Source: an uncultured Lachnospiraceae bacterium | Lineage (GTDB): Bacteria > Bacillota > Clostridia > Lachnospirales > Lachnospiraceae | Direction of reading: 5' to 3' | Assembly (NCBI GenBank): GCA_900317825.1 | Contig: ONIH01000001.1 | Location: 62,001-126,000 of the forward strand | DNA length: 64,000 nucleotides | Shown: positions 7,889 through 16,372 of the stretch, one piece after another | How positions within the stretch are numbered: the first letter of the stretch is position 1 | How the letters are laid out: each line of letters begins with the position of its first letter | Position numbers and translations under genes: made by a program | The notes under the pieces: model-generated | What the model saw: only the letters and a program-made list of their open reading frames with translations | What the model was told of the DNA's origin: nothing | Database searches by the model: none

Positions 7889-9184
7889 ATGACATACAAA
7901 GAGATGACAAAGGAAGAACTCTTAGAAGAGAGAAAGCAGCTTCAGAAGGAATACGACGCCTGGAAGAGAAAAGGCCTTACGCTGAACATGGCAAGAGGAA
8001 AGCCGTCGGCAAAGCAGCTCGACCTCTCAAATGAACTGATGGATGTGCTGAATTCAAACAGCTACTTCAATGACCAGACAGGTACAGACTGCAGGAACTA
8101 CGGAGTAAGCGACGGTATCCCTGAAGCCAAGGCACTGATGGGAGAGATGAGTGAGGTAAGCCCTGATGACATGATCATCTTCGGTAACTCATCGCTTAAT
8201 ATCATGTTCGATCAGATAGCCAGAAGCTATGCTAAGGGCGTCTGTGGAAACACTCCTTGGTGTAAGCTCGACAAATGGAAATTCTTATGCCCGGTTCCTG
8301 GATATGACAGACATTTCAAAGTCACCGAATTTTTTGGGGCAGAGATGATAAATATCCCTATGAGCCCTGAAGGCCCTGACATGGATATGGTAGAGGAGTA
8401 TGTAAATAACGACCCGGCAGTAAAGGGCATCTGGTGCGTTCCGAAGTATTCGAACCCGCAGGGCTACAGCTACTCGGACGAGACAGTAAGACGCTTCGCA
8501 GCCCTTACACCTGCAGCAGATGATTTCAGGATCTACTGGGATAACGCTTATTCGATCCATCATCTCTACGATGACCCGGAGAGACAGGATGTGATCCTCG
8601 AGATCCTCGACGAGTGCAGAAAAGCCGGACATCCTGACATGGTATATAAATTCATCTCGACATCGAAGGTCACATTTCCTGGTTCAGGACTTGCAGCCAT
8701 GGCAGCATCAAAGAAGAACCTCGATGATGTCAGAAGCTATATGTCAGTCCAGACTATCGGGCACGATAAGCTGAACCAGCTGCGCCACGTCCGTTTCTTC
8801 GGTAACCTGACGAATATGAAGCAGCACATGAGACGCCACGCTGAGATCCTCCGTCCGAAGTTCGAGGCTGTATGGTCTATTTTTGAGAAAAATCTCGGAG
8901 GCCTTGAGATAGGCGAGTGGACAAAGCCGAACGGCGGTTATTTCATCTCATTCGACTCCCTTAACGGCTGCGCGAAGAAGATAGTCGCCATGTGCAAAGA
9001 AGCCGGAGTTACTCTTACACCGGCAGGTGCTACCTATCCGTATGGAAAGGATCCGGACGATAAGAATATCCGTATCGCTCCGTCATATCCTCCACTTGAG
9101 GAGCTGAAGGAAGCAGCAGAGATCTTTACAGTATGTGTGCGCCTTGTAAGTATTGATAAACTCATAAGCGAGAATGATAATTGA
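7889..9184 (+). CDS. PLP aminotransferase, aspartate-type (class Ic)
   Basis: Fold-type I pyridoxal-phosphate aminotransferase, probably interconverting aspartate and oxaloacetate with 2-oxoglutarate as partner. 431 residues, as in the long Aminotran_MocR-like aspartate aminotransferases of Clostridia. Visible signatures: NMARGKPS near the N-terminus, NYGVSDGIPEAK, PKYSNPQG, the aspartate in YWDNAYSIHHL that contacts the PLP ring, and the Schiff-base lysine in STSKVTFPGSG. SD GGAGG lies 7-11 bases before the start. Substrate preference is inferred from the family only. Confidence 0.85.
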   Translation: MTYKEMTKEELLEERKQLQKEYDAWKRKGLTLNMARGKPSAKQLDLSNELMDVLNSNSYFNDQTGTDCRNYGVSDGIPEAKALMGEMSEVSPDDMIIFGNSSLNIMFDQIARSYAKGVCGNTPWCKLDKWKFLCPVPGYDRHFKVTEFFGAEMINIPMSPEGPDMDMVEEYVNNDPAVKGIWCVPKYSNPQGYSYSDETVRRFAALTPAADDFRIYWDNAYSIHHLYDDPERQDVILEILDECRKAGHPDMVYKFISTSKVTFPGSGLAAMAASKKNLDDVRSYMSVQTIGHDKLNQLRHVRFFGNLTNMKQHMRRHAEILRPKFEAVWSIFEKNLGGLEIGEWTKPNGGYFISFDSLNGCAKKIVAMCKEAGVTLTPAGATYPYGKDPDDKNIRIAPSYPPLEELKEAAEIFTVCVRLVSIDKLISENDN

Positions 9185-9208
9185 TAAATTTAGAGGAGGT
9201 GCTCCTTT

Positions 9209-9575
9209 ATGAAGAGAATACTTGTAGTAGACGATGACATGGTCACTAGAAAGACAGCATCCTATATCCTTGGAAAAGAGGGGTATCATGTGGATTCGGT
9301 GGAGACAGGACAGAGGTGCCTGACTACACTCGCGAACGAATACTATGACCTTGTCCTTCTGGATATAGAGATGCCGGTGATGGACGGTTTCGAGACACTC
9401 CGCTACATCAGGAATAACCCGAGCACTAAGAAGCTCCCCGGTCGTATTCCTGACAGGAGATAACACAGTAGATTCAGTCATCAAGGCATCATCACTGAAT
9501 GCATCAGGATACATAGTCAAACCATTTATCCCTGAGAACCTGATCGGGAAGGTAAGGGATATACTCGAGGGGTAA
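9209..9575 (+). pseudogene. Single-domain response regulator, frameshifted
   Basis: A stand-alone CheY-like receiver broken by a one-base insertion. Residues 1-75 read normally (MKRILVVDDD, phospho-acceptor Asp in LVLLDIEMPVMDG). At the CCCC run at 9436-9439 the frame runs off to a TAA at 9461-9463. Removing one C restores the rest of the domain (VVFLTGD, then Lys-Pro in GYIVKPF, ending LEG at TAA 9573-9575), giving a normal 121-residue receiver. The SD AGGAG sits in a small hairpin (AGGAG, loop GTG, CTCCT; 9194-9206). The next kinase gene starts 3 bases after the restored stop. A sequencing error in the homopolymer is possible, but every signalling gene here is damaged. Confidence 0.85.
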
Positions 9576-9578
9576 GGC

Positions 9579-10334
9579 ATGAAGCTGATCTATAATATCG
9601 ACTACTCTATAGCCGCGGCGATCTTTCTATCTATTTTTATCCTTTTTGTCGTATTTTCATACGACATGAAGGTCAGGAAGAACCGCGGCTTTCTGCTACT
9701 CATGGTTTTCATTCTGGTAGCAGATATCCTGGATATCGTTACGGCGTATACGATAAGTAACGCCGACACTTTTCCGGTAGTCTTGAACATCATTTTAAAT
9801 GAGATCTACTATCTGGTGCTCGGGGCTCTCGGATATATTTTTCTCAGATATTCTCTGTCAGTCGCTACGACATACAAGGAGCCAAGGGAAAAGGGAAGGG
9901 TACCGCTAAAGACACTTTACCTGATCCTGACTTTCGTCTATCTGGGACTTCTCATCATAAATATACCGACAGGCATTATGATGTCATTCAGAGACGGACA
10001 GTACATACACGGGCCGCTCTACTTCGTTCTGTTTTTCTATCCGTATCTCGAGGCGTCTTTCGCCTTTACGAGAGTCATAATGAGGGCGGACGAGTATAAA
10101 AAACGCGGCAAGCGGGCTCTGGTCTGGATCTACTTCGCATTCTGTGTCAGCTGCGCCGGGATCCAGCTTTTTGTCACTCCGCATACACTCATATCTATTT
10201 TTGCGGTGGCCATCGGACTCACTTTTCTTTTGATACTGATGGAGACGCCTGATTACCAGGGCATGATGGCTGCGATGGAAAAACTCCGTGAAACGCAGCA
10301 CCAGTTAAAGGAACAGGCGGACGCAGCCCAGTAG
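9579..10334 (+). CDS. Hybrid histidine kinase 1, N-terminal membrane part
   Basis: 251-residue membrane segment with about seven hydrophobic helices, ending in a coiled coil (MEKLRETQHQLKEQ) that in intact paralogues leads into HisKA. It ends at an in-frame TAG (10332-10334). The frame continues open straight after the stop into SMSKTEFLLHLSHELRTPLN, a perfect HisKA phosphorylation box, so the TAG looks like a CAG (Gln) to TAG point mutation. By itself the fragment has no catalytic domain. Confidence 0.75.
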   Translation: MKLIYNIDYSIAAAIFLSIFILFVVFSYDMKVRKNRGFLLLMVFILVADILDIVTAYTISNADTFPVVLNIILNEIYYLVLGALGYIFLRYSLSVATTYKEPREKGRVPLKTLYLILTFVYLGLLIINIPTGIMMSFRDGQYIHGPLYFVLFFYPYLEASFAFTRVIMRADEYKKRGKRALVWIYFAFCVSCAGIQLFVTPHTLISIFAVAIGLTFLLILMETPDYQGMMAAMEKLRETQHQLKEQADAAQ

Positions 10335-10591
10335 CGTTCGATGTCAAAGACCGAATTCCTGCTCCATCTATCTCACGAACTCAGAACTCCGCTCAACGCG
10401 ATTGTCGGCTATTCAGAGGTCATCCTTGGCGACAAGAAGAAAAAGGCCGCTGCCGACGATGTGAAAAAATCCGTTCAGCCAGCAGAAATCTCCTTTCCAT
10501 AGCTGAAAATATCAAGAATTTCATAGAGATAGAAGATGGAAGTGTCTCGATAGAAGAAGAGGACTACGACACTGTAGAGCTTGTCCGGGAC
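10335..10591 (+). pseudogene. Hybrid histidine kinase 1, stranded HisKA segment
   Basis: Continues the previous frame after the TAG and encodes the HisKA domain with the phospho-accepting His in HLSHELRTPLNAIVGYSEVI. At an A-run (six A at 10464-10469) the frame is lost and a TAG follows at 10500. Adding one A gives DDVKKIRSASRNLLSIAENIKNF, which joins smoothly to the downstream HATPase frame. It has no start signal of its own, so it is probably not translated. Confidence 0.8.
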
Positions 10592-12430
10592 ATGAAGAAC
10601 AAGGTATTTTTCTTAAATGCCGACAATGGCCTGAAGATAAATATAGACGTCGATCCGAACCTTCCGACCACGCTCTACGGTGATAGGATAAGGATCCTGC
10701 AGCTGATGGATACGCTGAATGCCAACGCCATCAAGTACACGAGACAGGGTGAAGTCGACATCAAGATAGTCTGGACGGGCTCCGGGATCACTTTTTCAGT
10801 CGAAGATACTGGCATCGGCATGAAGCCACAGGACTTAAAGCGCATCGGAGAGATTTTTTACAAGGCAAACCCTCAGGAGAACGCTTCGGGACTTGGACTT
10901 GGTCTCGCCTTTGCTACCCGTCTCCTTAAAAAAAAGGACTCAAAGCTCGAGTACGAGAGTTCATACAGGGTCGGCTCGCGCTTCTGGTTTACGATAAAGC
11001 AGGCGAATGTCTCATTTGACCGGATAGGCGAAGAGGCTTCGCGAGAGCTCTATGAGATGAAGGAGAATACTTCGCTCTCTGCAGATGATGGAAAGCAGCT
11101 GAAACTCGACATCCTCGTAGTAGATGATAATAAGATAAATATCGATATCACGATGAAGCTGCTGTCTGGCATCGGCGCTCATGTAGAGTACGCGATGAAC
11201 GGAAAAGAAGCCGTAGAGCGTGTCCGCGACAGAAAGACAGCGTATGATATCATCTTCATGGACCATCTGATGCCTGTGATGGACGGCGTCGAAGCTATGG
11301 AGTGTCTGAGGCGTGAGAACCTCTGCCCGGATACACCTGTCATAGCTCTTACCGCGAATGCGGTGACAGACGTCGAGAGAGAGTACATCTCACACGGATT
11401 TGCAGCCTATATGCTTAAGCCCGTCACGAAAAATGATCTGCTCGAGATGATAAGGCGCTACTGCACAGACAAAGCTCCTGCGGAAAAGAAGCCGGAGGAG
11501 AAAAAAGAGGAGAGAGCTGAAGCGCTCTACCATGTGCCGGAAGTAAGACAGACCGAGGCTGTAGAAAGGCCTGCACCTCCTCATAAGAAAAATAAAATGG
11601 AGCGCCTTTCAGAGTTCTTAAACACTGAAAGCGGTCTGACCTACTGCGCCGGAATGCAGGACTTTTACATCGAGATAATAGGCGACTATATAAGCGGTGA
11701 CAAGAGGGCAGAACTCGATCAGGAGTTAAAGGACGGGGACTACGAAAACTACAGGATAGGTGTCCATTCCCTGAAGAGTTCGAGCCGTACCATCGGAGCT
11801 GATGCGCTGTCGAACCGCGCGAAGCAACTCGAAGATGCCTGCAAGGCTGATGATAAAAAGTACATAGCCGATCACCATGAGAAAGTCATGGAAGAGTATG
11901 GCACTCTCCTGGATAAACTTAAAAATGCTTTAAGTGATGATGAGCCTGAACCAGAGGAAAAACCACAGGAGAAGGCACCGGAAACTGATGAGGTACAGTC
12001 TGAGACACCGGCAGAGGAGACTACTCCGGAACCTTCAGAAGAAACTGCGGATGATCCTGATACCGGAAGACAGAAGCGTGTAAAGATACTTCTCGCTGTA
12101 TCATTCGGAGTCGAAAGAGACGTGCTCTCCTATCTGATAGGACGTGACTACGAAGTCATCGAGGCTCCGGACAGGGAGACGGCTTTTGAACGCTACAGGA
12201 TTGAACAGCCGGATATGTGCATTTTTGACTCGGAGATGACGAAGGGACATGAGAATTCGTTCCTCGAGATAAATGTACCGCTTCTCTTCCTTACAGATGA
12301 AAGAGACAGACAGGCAAAGATCCGCGCGATGTCCTGCGGAGCCGCAGATATCATCGAGCGTCCGGTAGATGAGAGATTTATGAGAAGAAGGATCAGGGGC
12401 GTCCTGGCATCAAAGGGGGCGGCAGTATGA
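10592..12430 (+). CDS. Hybrid histidine kinase 1, HATPase-REC-Hpt-REC part
   Basis: C-terminal 612 residues of the broken kinase: HATPase (VEDTGIGM about residue 71, GLGLGLAFA about 100), receiver with phospho-acceptor Asp in IIFMDHLMPVMDG (about 225) and Lys in MLKPVTK, an Hpt domain with canonical HSLKSSSRTIGA (His about 393), an acidic linker rich in Glu and Pro, and a second, degenerate receiver (MCIFDSEM). The ATG at 10592 is inside the kinase core and has no good SD, so this is a remnant of one protein of about 950 residues that began at 9579. Stop and next ATG overlap (ATGA, 12427-12430). Confidence 0.75.
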   Translation: MKNKVFFLNADNGLKINIDVDPNLPTTLYGDRIRILQLMDTLNANAIKYTRQGEVDIKIVWTGSGITFSVEDTGIGMKPQDLKRIGEIFYKANPQENASGLGLGLAFATRLLKKKDSKLEYESSYRVGSRFWFTIKQANVSFDRIGEEASRELYEMKENTSLSADDGKQLKLDILVVDDNKINIDITMKLLSGIGAHVEYAMNGKEAVERVRDRKTAYDIIFMDHLMPVMDGVEAMECLRRENLCPDTPVIALTANAVTDVEREYISHGFAAYMLKPVTKNDLLEMIRRYCTDKAPAEKKPEEKKEERAEALYHVPEVRQTEAVERPAPPHKKNKMERLSEFLNTESGLTYCAGMQDFYIEIIGDYISGDKRAELDQELKDGDYENYRIGVHSLKSSSRTIGADALSNRAKQLEDACKADDKKYIADHHEKVMEEYGTLLDKLKNALSDDEPEPEEKPQEKAPETDEVQSETPAEETTPEPSEETADDPDTGRQKRVKILLAVSFGVERDVLSYLIGRDYEVIEAPDRETAFERYRIEQPDMCIFDSEMTKGHENSFLEINVPLLFLTDERDRQAKIRAMSCGAADIIERPVDERFMRRRIRGVLASKGAAV

Positions 12431-13101
12431 TAGAAGAGATCTTAGAGCACATAACCACAGACGTAAATGTCAACTTCGAGGAAGTCGCAGCTACCTTTGG
12501 AGCTATCCTCTGCGTCTTTGTGCTTCTCGACAGAAAAAATAACCTGCGCTCGTTCAGAGTCATGTGCATAGTGACGGTGGCGTCGGATTTTTTAGATATC
12601 ATAGTGACGTATGTGTCATTTACGATAAATCCGGCATTTCCGTATGCTCACTTCTGGGTGGTGCTCTTAAATACTTTAAACTACTGTGGATTCGGCTGCA
12701 TAGCATTCGCGCTGTTCAAGTACCTGAGAAGCTATATGAGGCCTACGCAGGGACTTCACCAGGCCAATATCCTGATGAATACGGTATTTGCCATTTATCT
12801 GGTATGCCACGGACTGAATGTGCTCCATCCGTACATCATAGATTTTGATTTCAAGCAGCAGCACTTTATCAGGACGCCATATTCATTTGTCATAGGCTAC
12901 GGTTTCCCGCTTCTTATCGTGACGATGGCTCTGATACAGATGGTCCTTCACAATAAAGAGTTTACGAGAAAGCAGCAGACCACACTCACCGTAAGCTACA
13001 TCATAGTGCTCTGCGGAGTTCTGTTCCAGGCTGTGATCGACGCAAAAGTGCTGATAGCGCATGGAACCGGCGTAGTAGCTGTATTTGTCGCTTATTTTTA
13101 A
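12427..13101 (+). CDS. Hybrid histidine kinase 2, N-terminal membrane part
   Basis: 224-residue hydrophobic segment with about seven helices, paralogous to the membrane part at 9579 (compare the exit sequences METPDYQ there and LESPDYR here). The frame stops at TAA (13099-13101) and stays open beyond it through LESPDYRKMSELLRES into HisKA. Alignment with the paralogue puts a Leu at the stop, so TTA to TAA is the simplest explanation. Starts in ATGA overlap with the previous gene. Confidence 0.75.
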   Translation: MIEEILEHITTDVNVNFEEVAATFGAILCVFVLLDRKNNLRSFRVMCIVTVASDFLDIIVTYVSFTINPAFPYAHFWVVLLNTLNYCGFGCIAFALFKYLRSYMRPTQGLHQANILMNTVFAIYLVCHGLNVLHPYIIDFDFKQQHFIRTPYSFVIGYGFPLLIVTMALIQMVLHNKEFTRKQQTTLTVSYIIVLCGVLFQAVIDAKVLIAHGTGVVAVFVAYF

Positions 13102-13125
13102 CTGGAGTCGCCCGATTACAGAAAA

Positions 13126-13806
13126 ATGTCCGAACTCCTCCGGGAAAGCCAGGAGGCGCAGAAGAAGATCCGTGAAGCGCAGAGAGCCCGTGATGACCTT
13201 TTTGCCGGAATGACACATGAGATCAGGACTCCGCTAAACGCTGTGATCGGGATCGACCAGTTGATCCTTATCGAGGATAAAGACCCGACAGTCCAGGTCC
13301 TCGCCGGCAAGATCAAAAAAGAGGGCGAGACTGTTCTCTCCGTGGTAAACCGGATTTTGAACCAGGCGGTCGAGGCAGCAGGCTCTTCCAAAAAAGAGGG
13401 TGACATCACTGTTCCGGCTCTTGACGGAAAGAAAGTCTTAAGCATCGATGATACTCCGATAAACTTAAAGATCATTGAAGGACTTTTAGGGCTTACCGAT
13501 GCTACGGTAGTGTCCGTAAAGAGCGGACATGAGGGACTCGAGCGCATGCGACAGGAGCATTTTGACTTAGTACTCATAGACCACCAGATGCCTGTCATGG
13601 ACGGTATGGCTACCATGAAAAAAATGCAGGAAGCCGGGCTTAAAGGCGATATCCCTGTGATCATGGTGACCGGAAATGACGGTGAAGAGTATCAGAAGAT
13701 GTACGAAAAAGCCGGTTTTGACGGATATGTGACAAAGCCAGTCAGAAAAGAACAGCTCTTTGCGACGATAAATGCTCTTATCAGAGAGAGAAAGGAGGAA
13801 GGTTGA
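13126..13806 (+). CDS. Hybrid histidine kinase 2, HisKA-REC part lacking HATPase
   Basis: 226-residue continuation of kinase 2 (same frame, after the stop at 13101). It has a coiled coil, a HisKA box (His in GMTHEIRTPLNAVIG, about residue 36) and then passes within about 35 residues to a receiver (VLSIDDTPIN; Asp in LVLIDHQMPVMDG; Lys in YVTKPVRK). The HATPase domain that should lie between HisKA and receiver (about 150 residues) is missing, apparently by an in-frame deletion near residues 75-90. No autophosphorylation would be possible. Its stop overlaps the ATG of the next fragment. Confidence 0.75.
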   Translation: MSELLRESQEAQKKIREAQRARDDLFAGMTHEIRTPLNAVIGIDQLILIEDKDPTVQVLAGKIKKEGETVLSVVNRILNQAVEAAGSSKKEGDITVPALDGKKVLSIDDTPINLKIIEGLLGLTDATVVSVKSGHEGLERMRQEHFDLVLIDHQMPVMDGMATMKKMQEAGLKGDIPVIMVTGNDGEEYQKMYEKAGFDGYVTKPVRKEQLFATINALIRERKEEG

Positions 13807-14192
13807 TGTTTCATGTTCCGGTAAATATCTATTTCAACCTGGATTCAGCCGTTTTCGATGCCATCCTCCTGTTCTTCCTGGAGAGACAGTACGGAAATAC
13901 CTCGCCTCACAGCAAGGCTTTCAGGACCTGGCTCTTGAGCACTATCTTCGCGTCGATTGCTGATGTGCCGCTTCGTATTATTTATACGACGTATTCGATA
14001 AGACCGGTCACCAGGTGCATCTGTTTTGCTATGGATTTTCTTATCATGGAAGCCGCCATGGTGACGATGTTTCGTTATTCCTATCTCTACTATAAGGAGA
14101 AGAAAAATACTGGCTCAAAGGTTCTGATCCTGGCTGCTATCGTAGCAGCACTCTGCATCTCCGGTGAATTTTTCACGAAGAGGGCGGAGTAA
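13803..14192 (+). CDS. Histidine kinase 3, truncated membrane part
   Basis: 129-residue fragment with about four hydrophobic helices, similar in style to the membrane parts at 9579 and 12427 but cut short after about residue 120. It ends in a short out-of-frame tail (FFTKRAE). From about 14168 another frame reads the end of a HATPase N-box region (HEEGGVKVHASQNEKGEL). The rest of the membrane domain and all of HisKA are deleted at this junction. Confidence 0.65.
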   Translation: MMFHVPVNIYFNLDSAVFDAILLFFLERQYGNTSPHSKAFRTWLLSTIFASIADVPLRIIYTTYSIRPVTRCICFAMDFLIMEAAMVTMFRYSYLYYKEKKNTGSKVLILAAIVAALCISGEFFTKRAE

Positions 14193-14806
14193 AAGTTCAC
14201 GCCTCTCAGAACGAAAAAGGCGAGCTTGTCTTTGTGGTTGCTGATACTGGTATCGGCATCAAAAAAGAAGATTTCCCGTACCTTTTCGCTAAGTACAGGA
14301 GGTTTGATAACCAGAAAAACAAGCACATCCAGGGTACCGGGCTTGGTCTTTCCATTGTGTCCAGTCTCGTAAACAGGATGAACGGCCATATAGAGGTCGA
14401 GTCTGTCTACGGTAATGGCTCGAAGTTCACTGTGTCGCTGCCGCTTGCTGAAGGGAACAAGCTCTCGCTGAAGCGCGGGTCGTTCCTCGATACGACTGCC
14501 GGGCTCTCATACTTCGGTGAGAGCATCGGCGATTACAGGGCTGCTCTGAATATCTTCTTAGATCATGCTTCGCAGCTCGAACAGGAGCTCAAAGGGCTCT
14601 ATGGTCAGCCGGCGATCGACGTGTACAATATCTGCCATCCGCTCGCCTACTTTGCCCTGAATATCGGGGCGATGGAGCTGGCGGACAGAGCCTTTAAAAA
14701 TCAGCGCGGCGACAATCCGAAGCAGACGATGGATGAGGTGATCCCGGTCTTCAATGAGACAGTCTACCGCGTTCGCGAATACGTCGCCGGCAGTAAGTTC
14801 ATGTAG
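14168..14806 (+). pseudogene. Histidine kinase 3, HATPase-Hpt remnant
   Basis: C-terminal remnant in a different frame from the membrane fragment it abuts. It has G1 box VADTGIGI, G2 box GTGLGLSIV and FTVSLPL, so most of a HATPase, followed by an Hpt-like domain (CHPLAYFALNIGA, where the residue after His-x-Leu is Ala rather than the usual Lys). The best start inside the frame is GTG 14234, already past the N-box, so no functional kinase would be made. The stop codon forms part of a large palindrome (14797-14838). Confidence 0.8.
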
Positions 14807-14838
14807 GTGACGGCGGCGCGCCGCCGTATTACATGAAC
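14797..14838. terminator. Bidirectional terminator palindrome
   Basis: Outer arms GTTCATGTA (14797-14805) and TACATGAAC (14830-14838) enclose an 18-bp self-complementary GC core (14810-14827). It separates the convergent kinase remnant and dipeptidase gene and includes the stop codon of the former. Confidence 0.7.
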
Positions 14839-14839
14839 A

Positions 14840-16234
14840 TTAGCCGCAGATGCGGAGGATCGCTTCCGCGTAGACTTCGACTGCGATTTTCAGATTGTCA
14901 ATATCTATAAATTCATCGGCGCCGTGCATGTGGGTATCGATGTCTGGGAGGACAGCCCCGAATGCGACGCCGTTTTTTATGTCATGGACGTAGGTGCCGC
15001 CGCCGATGCCGATGGCCTTTCCTTCAAGTCCTGTTACGTCCTCGTAGGCAGCGAGCAGGTTCTTTACGAAGTCTGAATCTGATGGAACGTAGTGTGGCGG
15101 CACGATGCCCGGTGTCTCGAAAGTGAAGCCGGCGTTTTCGCACTTTGATCTTGCGACGTTTAAGCAGTTGTCATCGTCTGCGTTCAGCGGACTTCTCGAA
15201 TCAAATGAGAACGACATGCCATCCTTATCTACGGAGAAAAGGTCGAGGGTGGCGGAGAGTGAGAGTCCCTCTTTGTCTGTCATCGCGATGCCAAGTCCTG
15301 AACCGTCGTATACTCCGTATGGGAAGAGTTCGAGCACTTTTTTAAGCAGAGTGTTTCTCTTAGTATCCTCAAGTGGCAGATAGTTAAGGAGAGTGATTCC
15401 AGCGAGTCCTGCGTTTACGCCAGCTTCAGGTGTCGATGCATGGGCGCTCTCTCCGATGATCAGCACGTGAGTGTCATCTGCTATCTCGTAGTCTACAGGG
15501 ATTTCCTTTTTTAGCTTTTCGCAGGCGGTTTCGAGCGTTTTTTTGTCGGTGCCGGAAAATTCCATCCTGCAACGGTTCGGGACTGCGTTCAGTGCGACTC
15601 CGGCATCTAAGGATATGAGTTCCACGCCGTTTCCTGTCACAGTAGCTTCAGCTTTAAAGGTTCCGCGGAACTGACCTTTTTCTATATTTATCAGAGGGAA
15701 CTCTGCATCTGGTGAAAATGTCAGGTCGGCTTCTGGCTCCTTCGCGTAGTATTTCGTGATGTCGATAGAACCTGTCTCCTCGTCGCTTCCAAGGATCAGA
15801 CGGACATTTTTCTTAAGAGGGATGCCTGATTCTTTTATCGCACGCATGGCATAGAGGGCGCAGAGAACTGGTCCCTTGTCGTCGCTGGTGCCTCTGCCGT
15901 AGAGACGGCCGTCCTTCTCGATTACCTTAAAAGGCTCGGTGACTGTCCAGCCTTCGCCTGCCGGAACTACGTCGGTGTGCCCCAGCATATCGAGATGCTT
16001 CGGAAGGGTGGTATCGAAGTCGGCTGCCACGCAGTAATTATCGTAGTTTGTGGTCTTAAAGCCGTATTTTTCACAGATGTCACCGGCGGATAGAAGAGCT
16101 TTCTTACACTCTGCTCCGAATGGCGCGTCGCCGTCTGCGTCTGCAAGGACAGACGGAATAGCGCAGAGCTCTGTGATGTCAGCCTTCAGTTCATCGATAT
16201 GACTTTCAGCAAATTTTTTAATCTTTTCATTCAT
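14840..16234 (-). CDS. M20 family dipeptidase, PepV-like
   Basis: Zinc-dependent cytosolic dipeptidase (PepV/Sapep type) that finishes peptide breakdown. 464 residues, the usual length. Metal and catalytic motifs: His and Asp in GHTDVVPAGEGW, Asp in GRGTSDDKGP, Glu-Glu in GSDEETGS, Asp in FSPDAEFP and His in DTHMHGADEF. A large lid domain insertion fits PepV. Start at 16234 has GGAGG 11 bases upstream. Monocistronic, with promoter at 16261-16289. Confidence 0.9.
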   Translation of the reverse strand: MNEKIKKFAESHIDELKADITELCAIPSVLADADGDAPFGAECKKALLSAGDICEKYGFKTTNYDNYCVAADFDTTLPKHLDMLGHTDVVPAGEGWTVTEPFKVIEKDGRLYGRGTSDDKGPVLCALYAMRAIKESGIPLKKNVRLILGSDEETGSIDITKYYAKEPEADLTFSPDAEFPLINIEKGQFRGTFKAEATVTGNGVELISLDAGVALNAVPNRCRMEFSGTDKKTLETACEKLKKEIPVDYEIADDTHVLIIGESAHASTPEAGVNAGLAGITLLNYLPLEDTKRNTLLKKVLELFPYGVYDGSGLGIAMTDKEGLSLSATLDLFSVDKDGMSFSFDSRSPLNADDDNCLNVARSKCENAGFTFETPGIVPPHYVPSDSDFVKNLLAAYEDVTGLEGKAIGIGGGTYVHDIKNGVAFGAVLPDIDTHMHGADEFIDIDNLKIAVEVYAEAILRICG

Positions 16235-16260
16235 TAAATAAATACCTCCGTAATACCGAT

Positions 16261-16289
16261 ATTATAGCCATACAGCGCGATTTTAGCAA
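16261..16289 (-). promoter_or_regulatory. Promoter of the dipeptidase gene
   Basis: On the minus strand TTGCTA (16284-16289), 17-bp spacer, TATAAT (16261-16266). Confidence 0.6.
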
Positions 16290-16296
16290 TTCTTTA

Positions 16297-16325
16297 TTGA
16301 TAAATAAATTGAAACGAATTATAAT
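16297..16325 (+). promoter_or_regulatory. Promoter of the chemoreceptor gene
   Basis: TTGATA (16297-16302), 17-bp spacer, TATAAT (16320-16325), 48 bases before the start codon. It is a standard housekeeping-sigma promoter, not a sigma-D site, although the product is a chemotaxis protein. Confidence 0.65.
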
Positions 16326-16372
16326 GAATGATGTATGTAAACTAAAGTATAAGCACACGAAAGGACACGAAA

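Noticed and set aside
9209..14806. Programmed frameshifting or stop read-through as explanation of the broken kinases
   Set aside because: No slippery-site plus pseudoknot arrangement is seen at the shifts, and the missing HATPase and HisKA domains cannot be restored by recoding.
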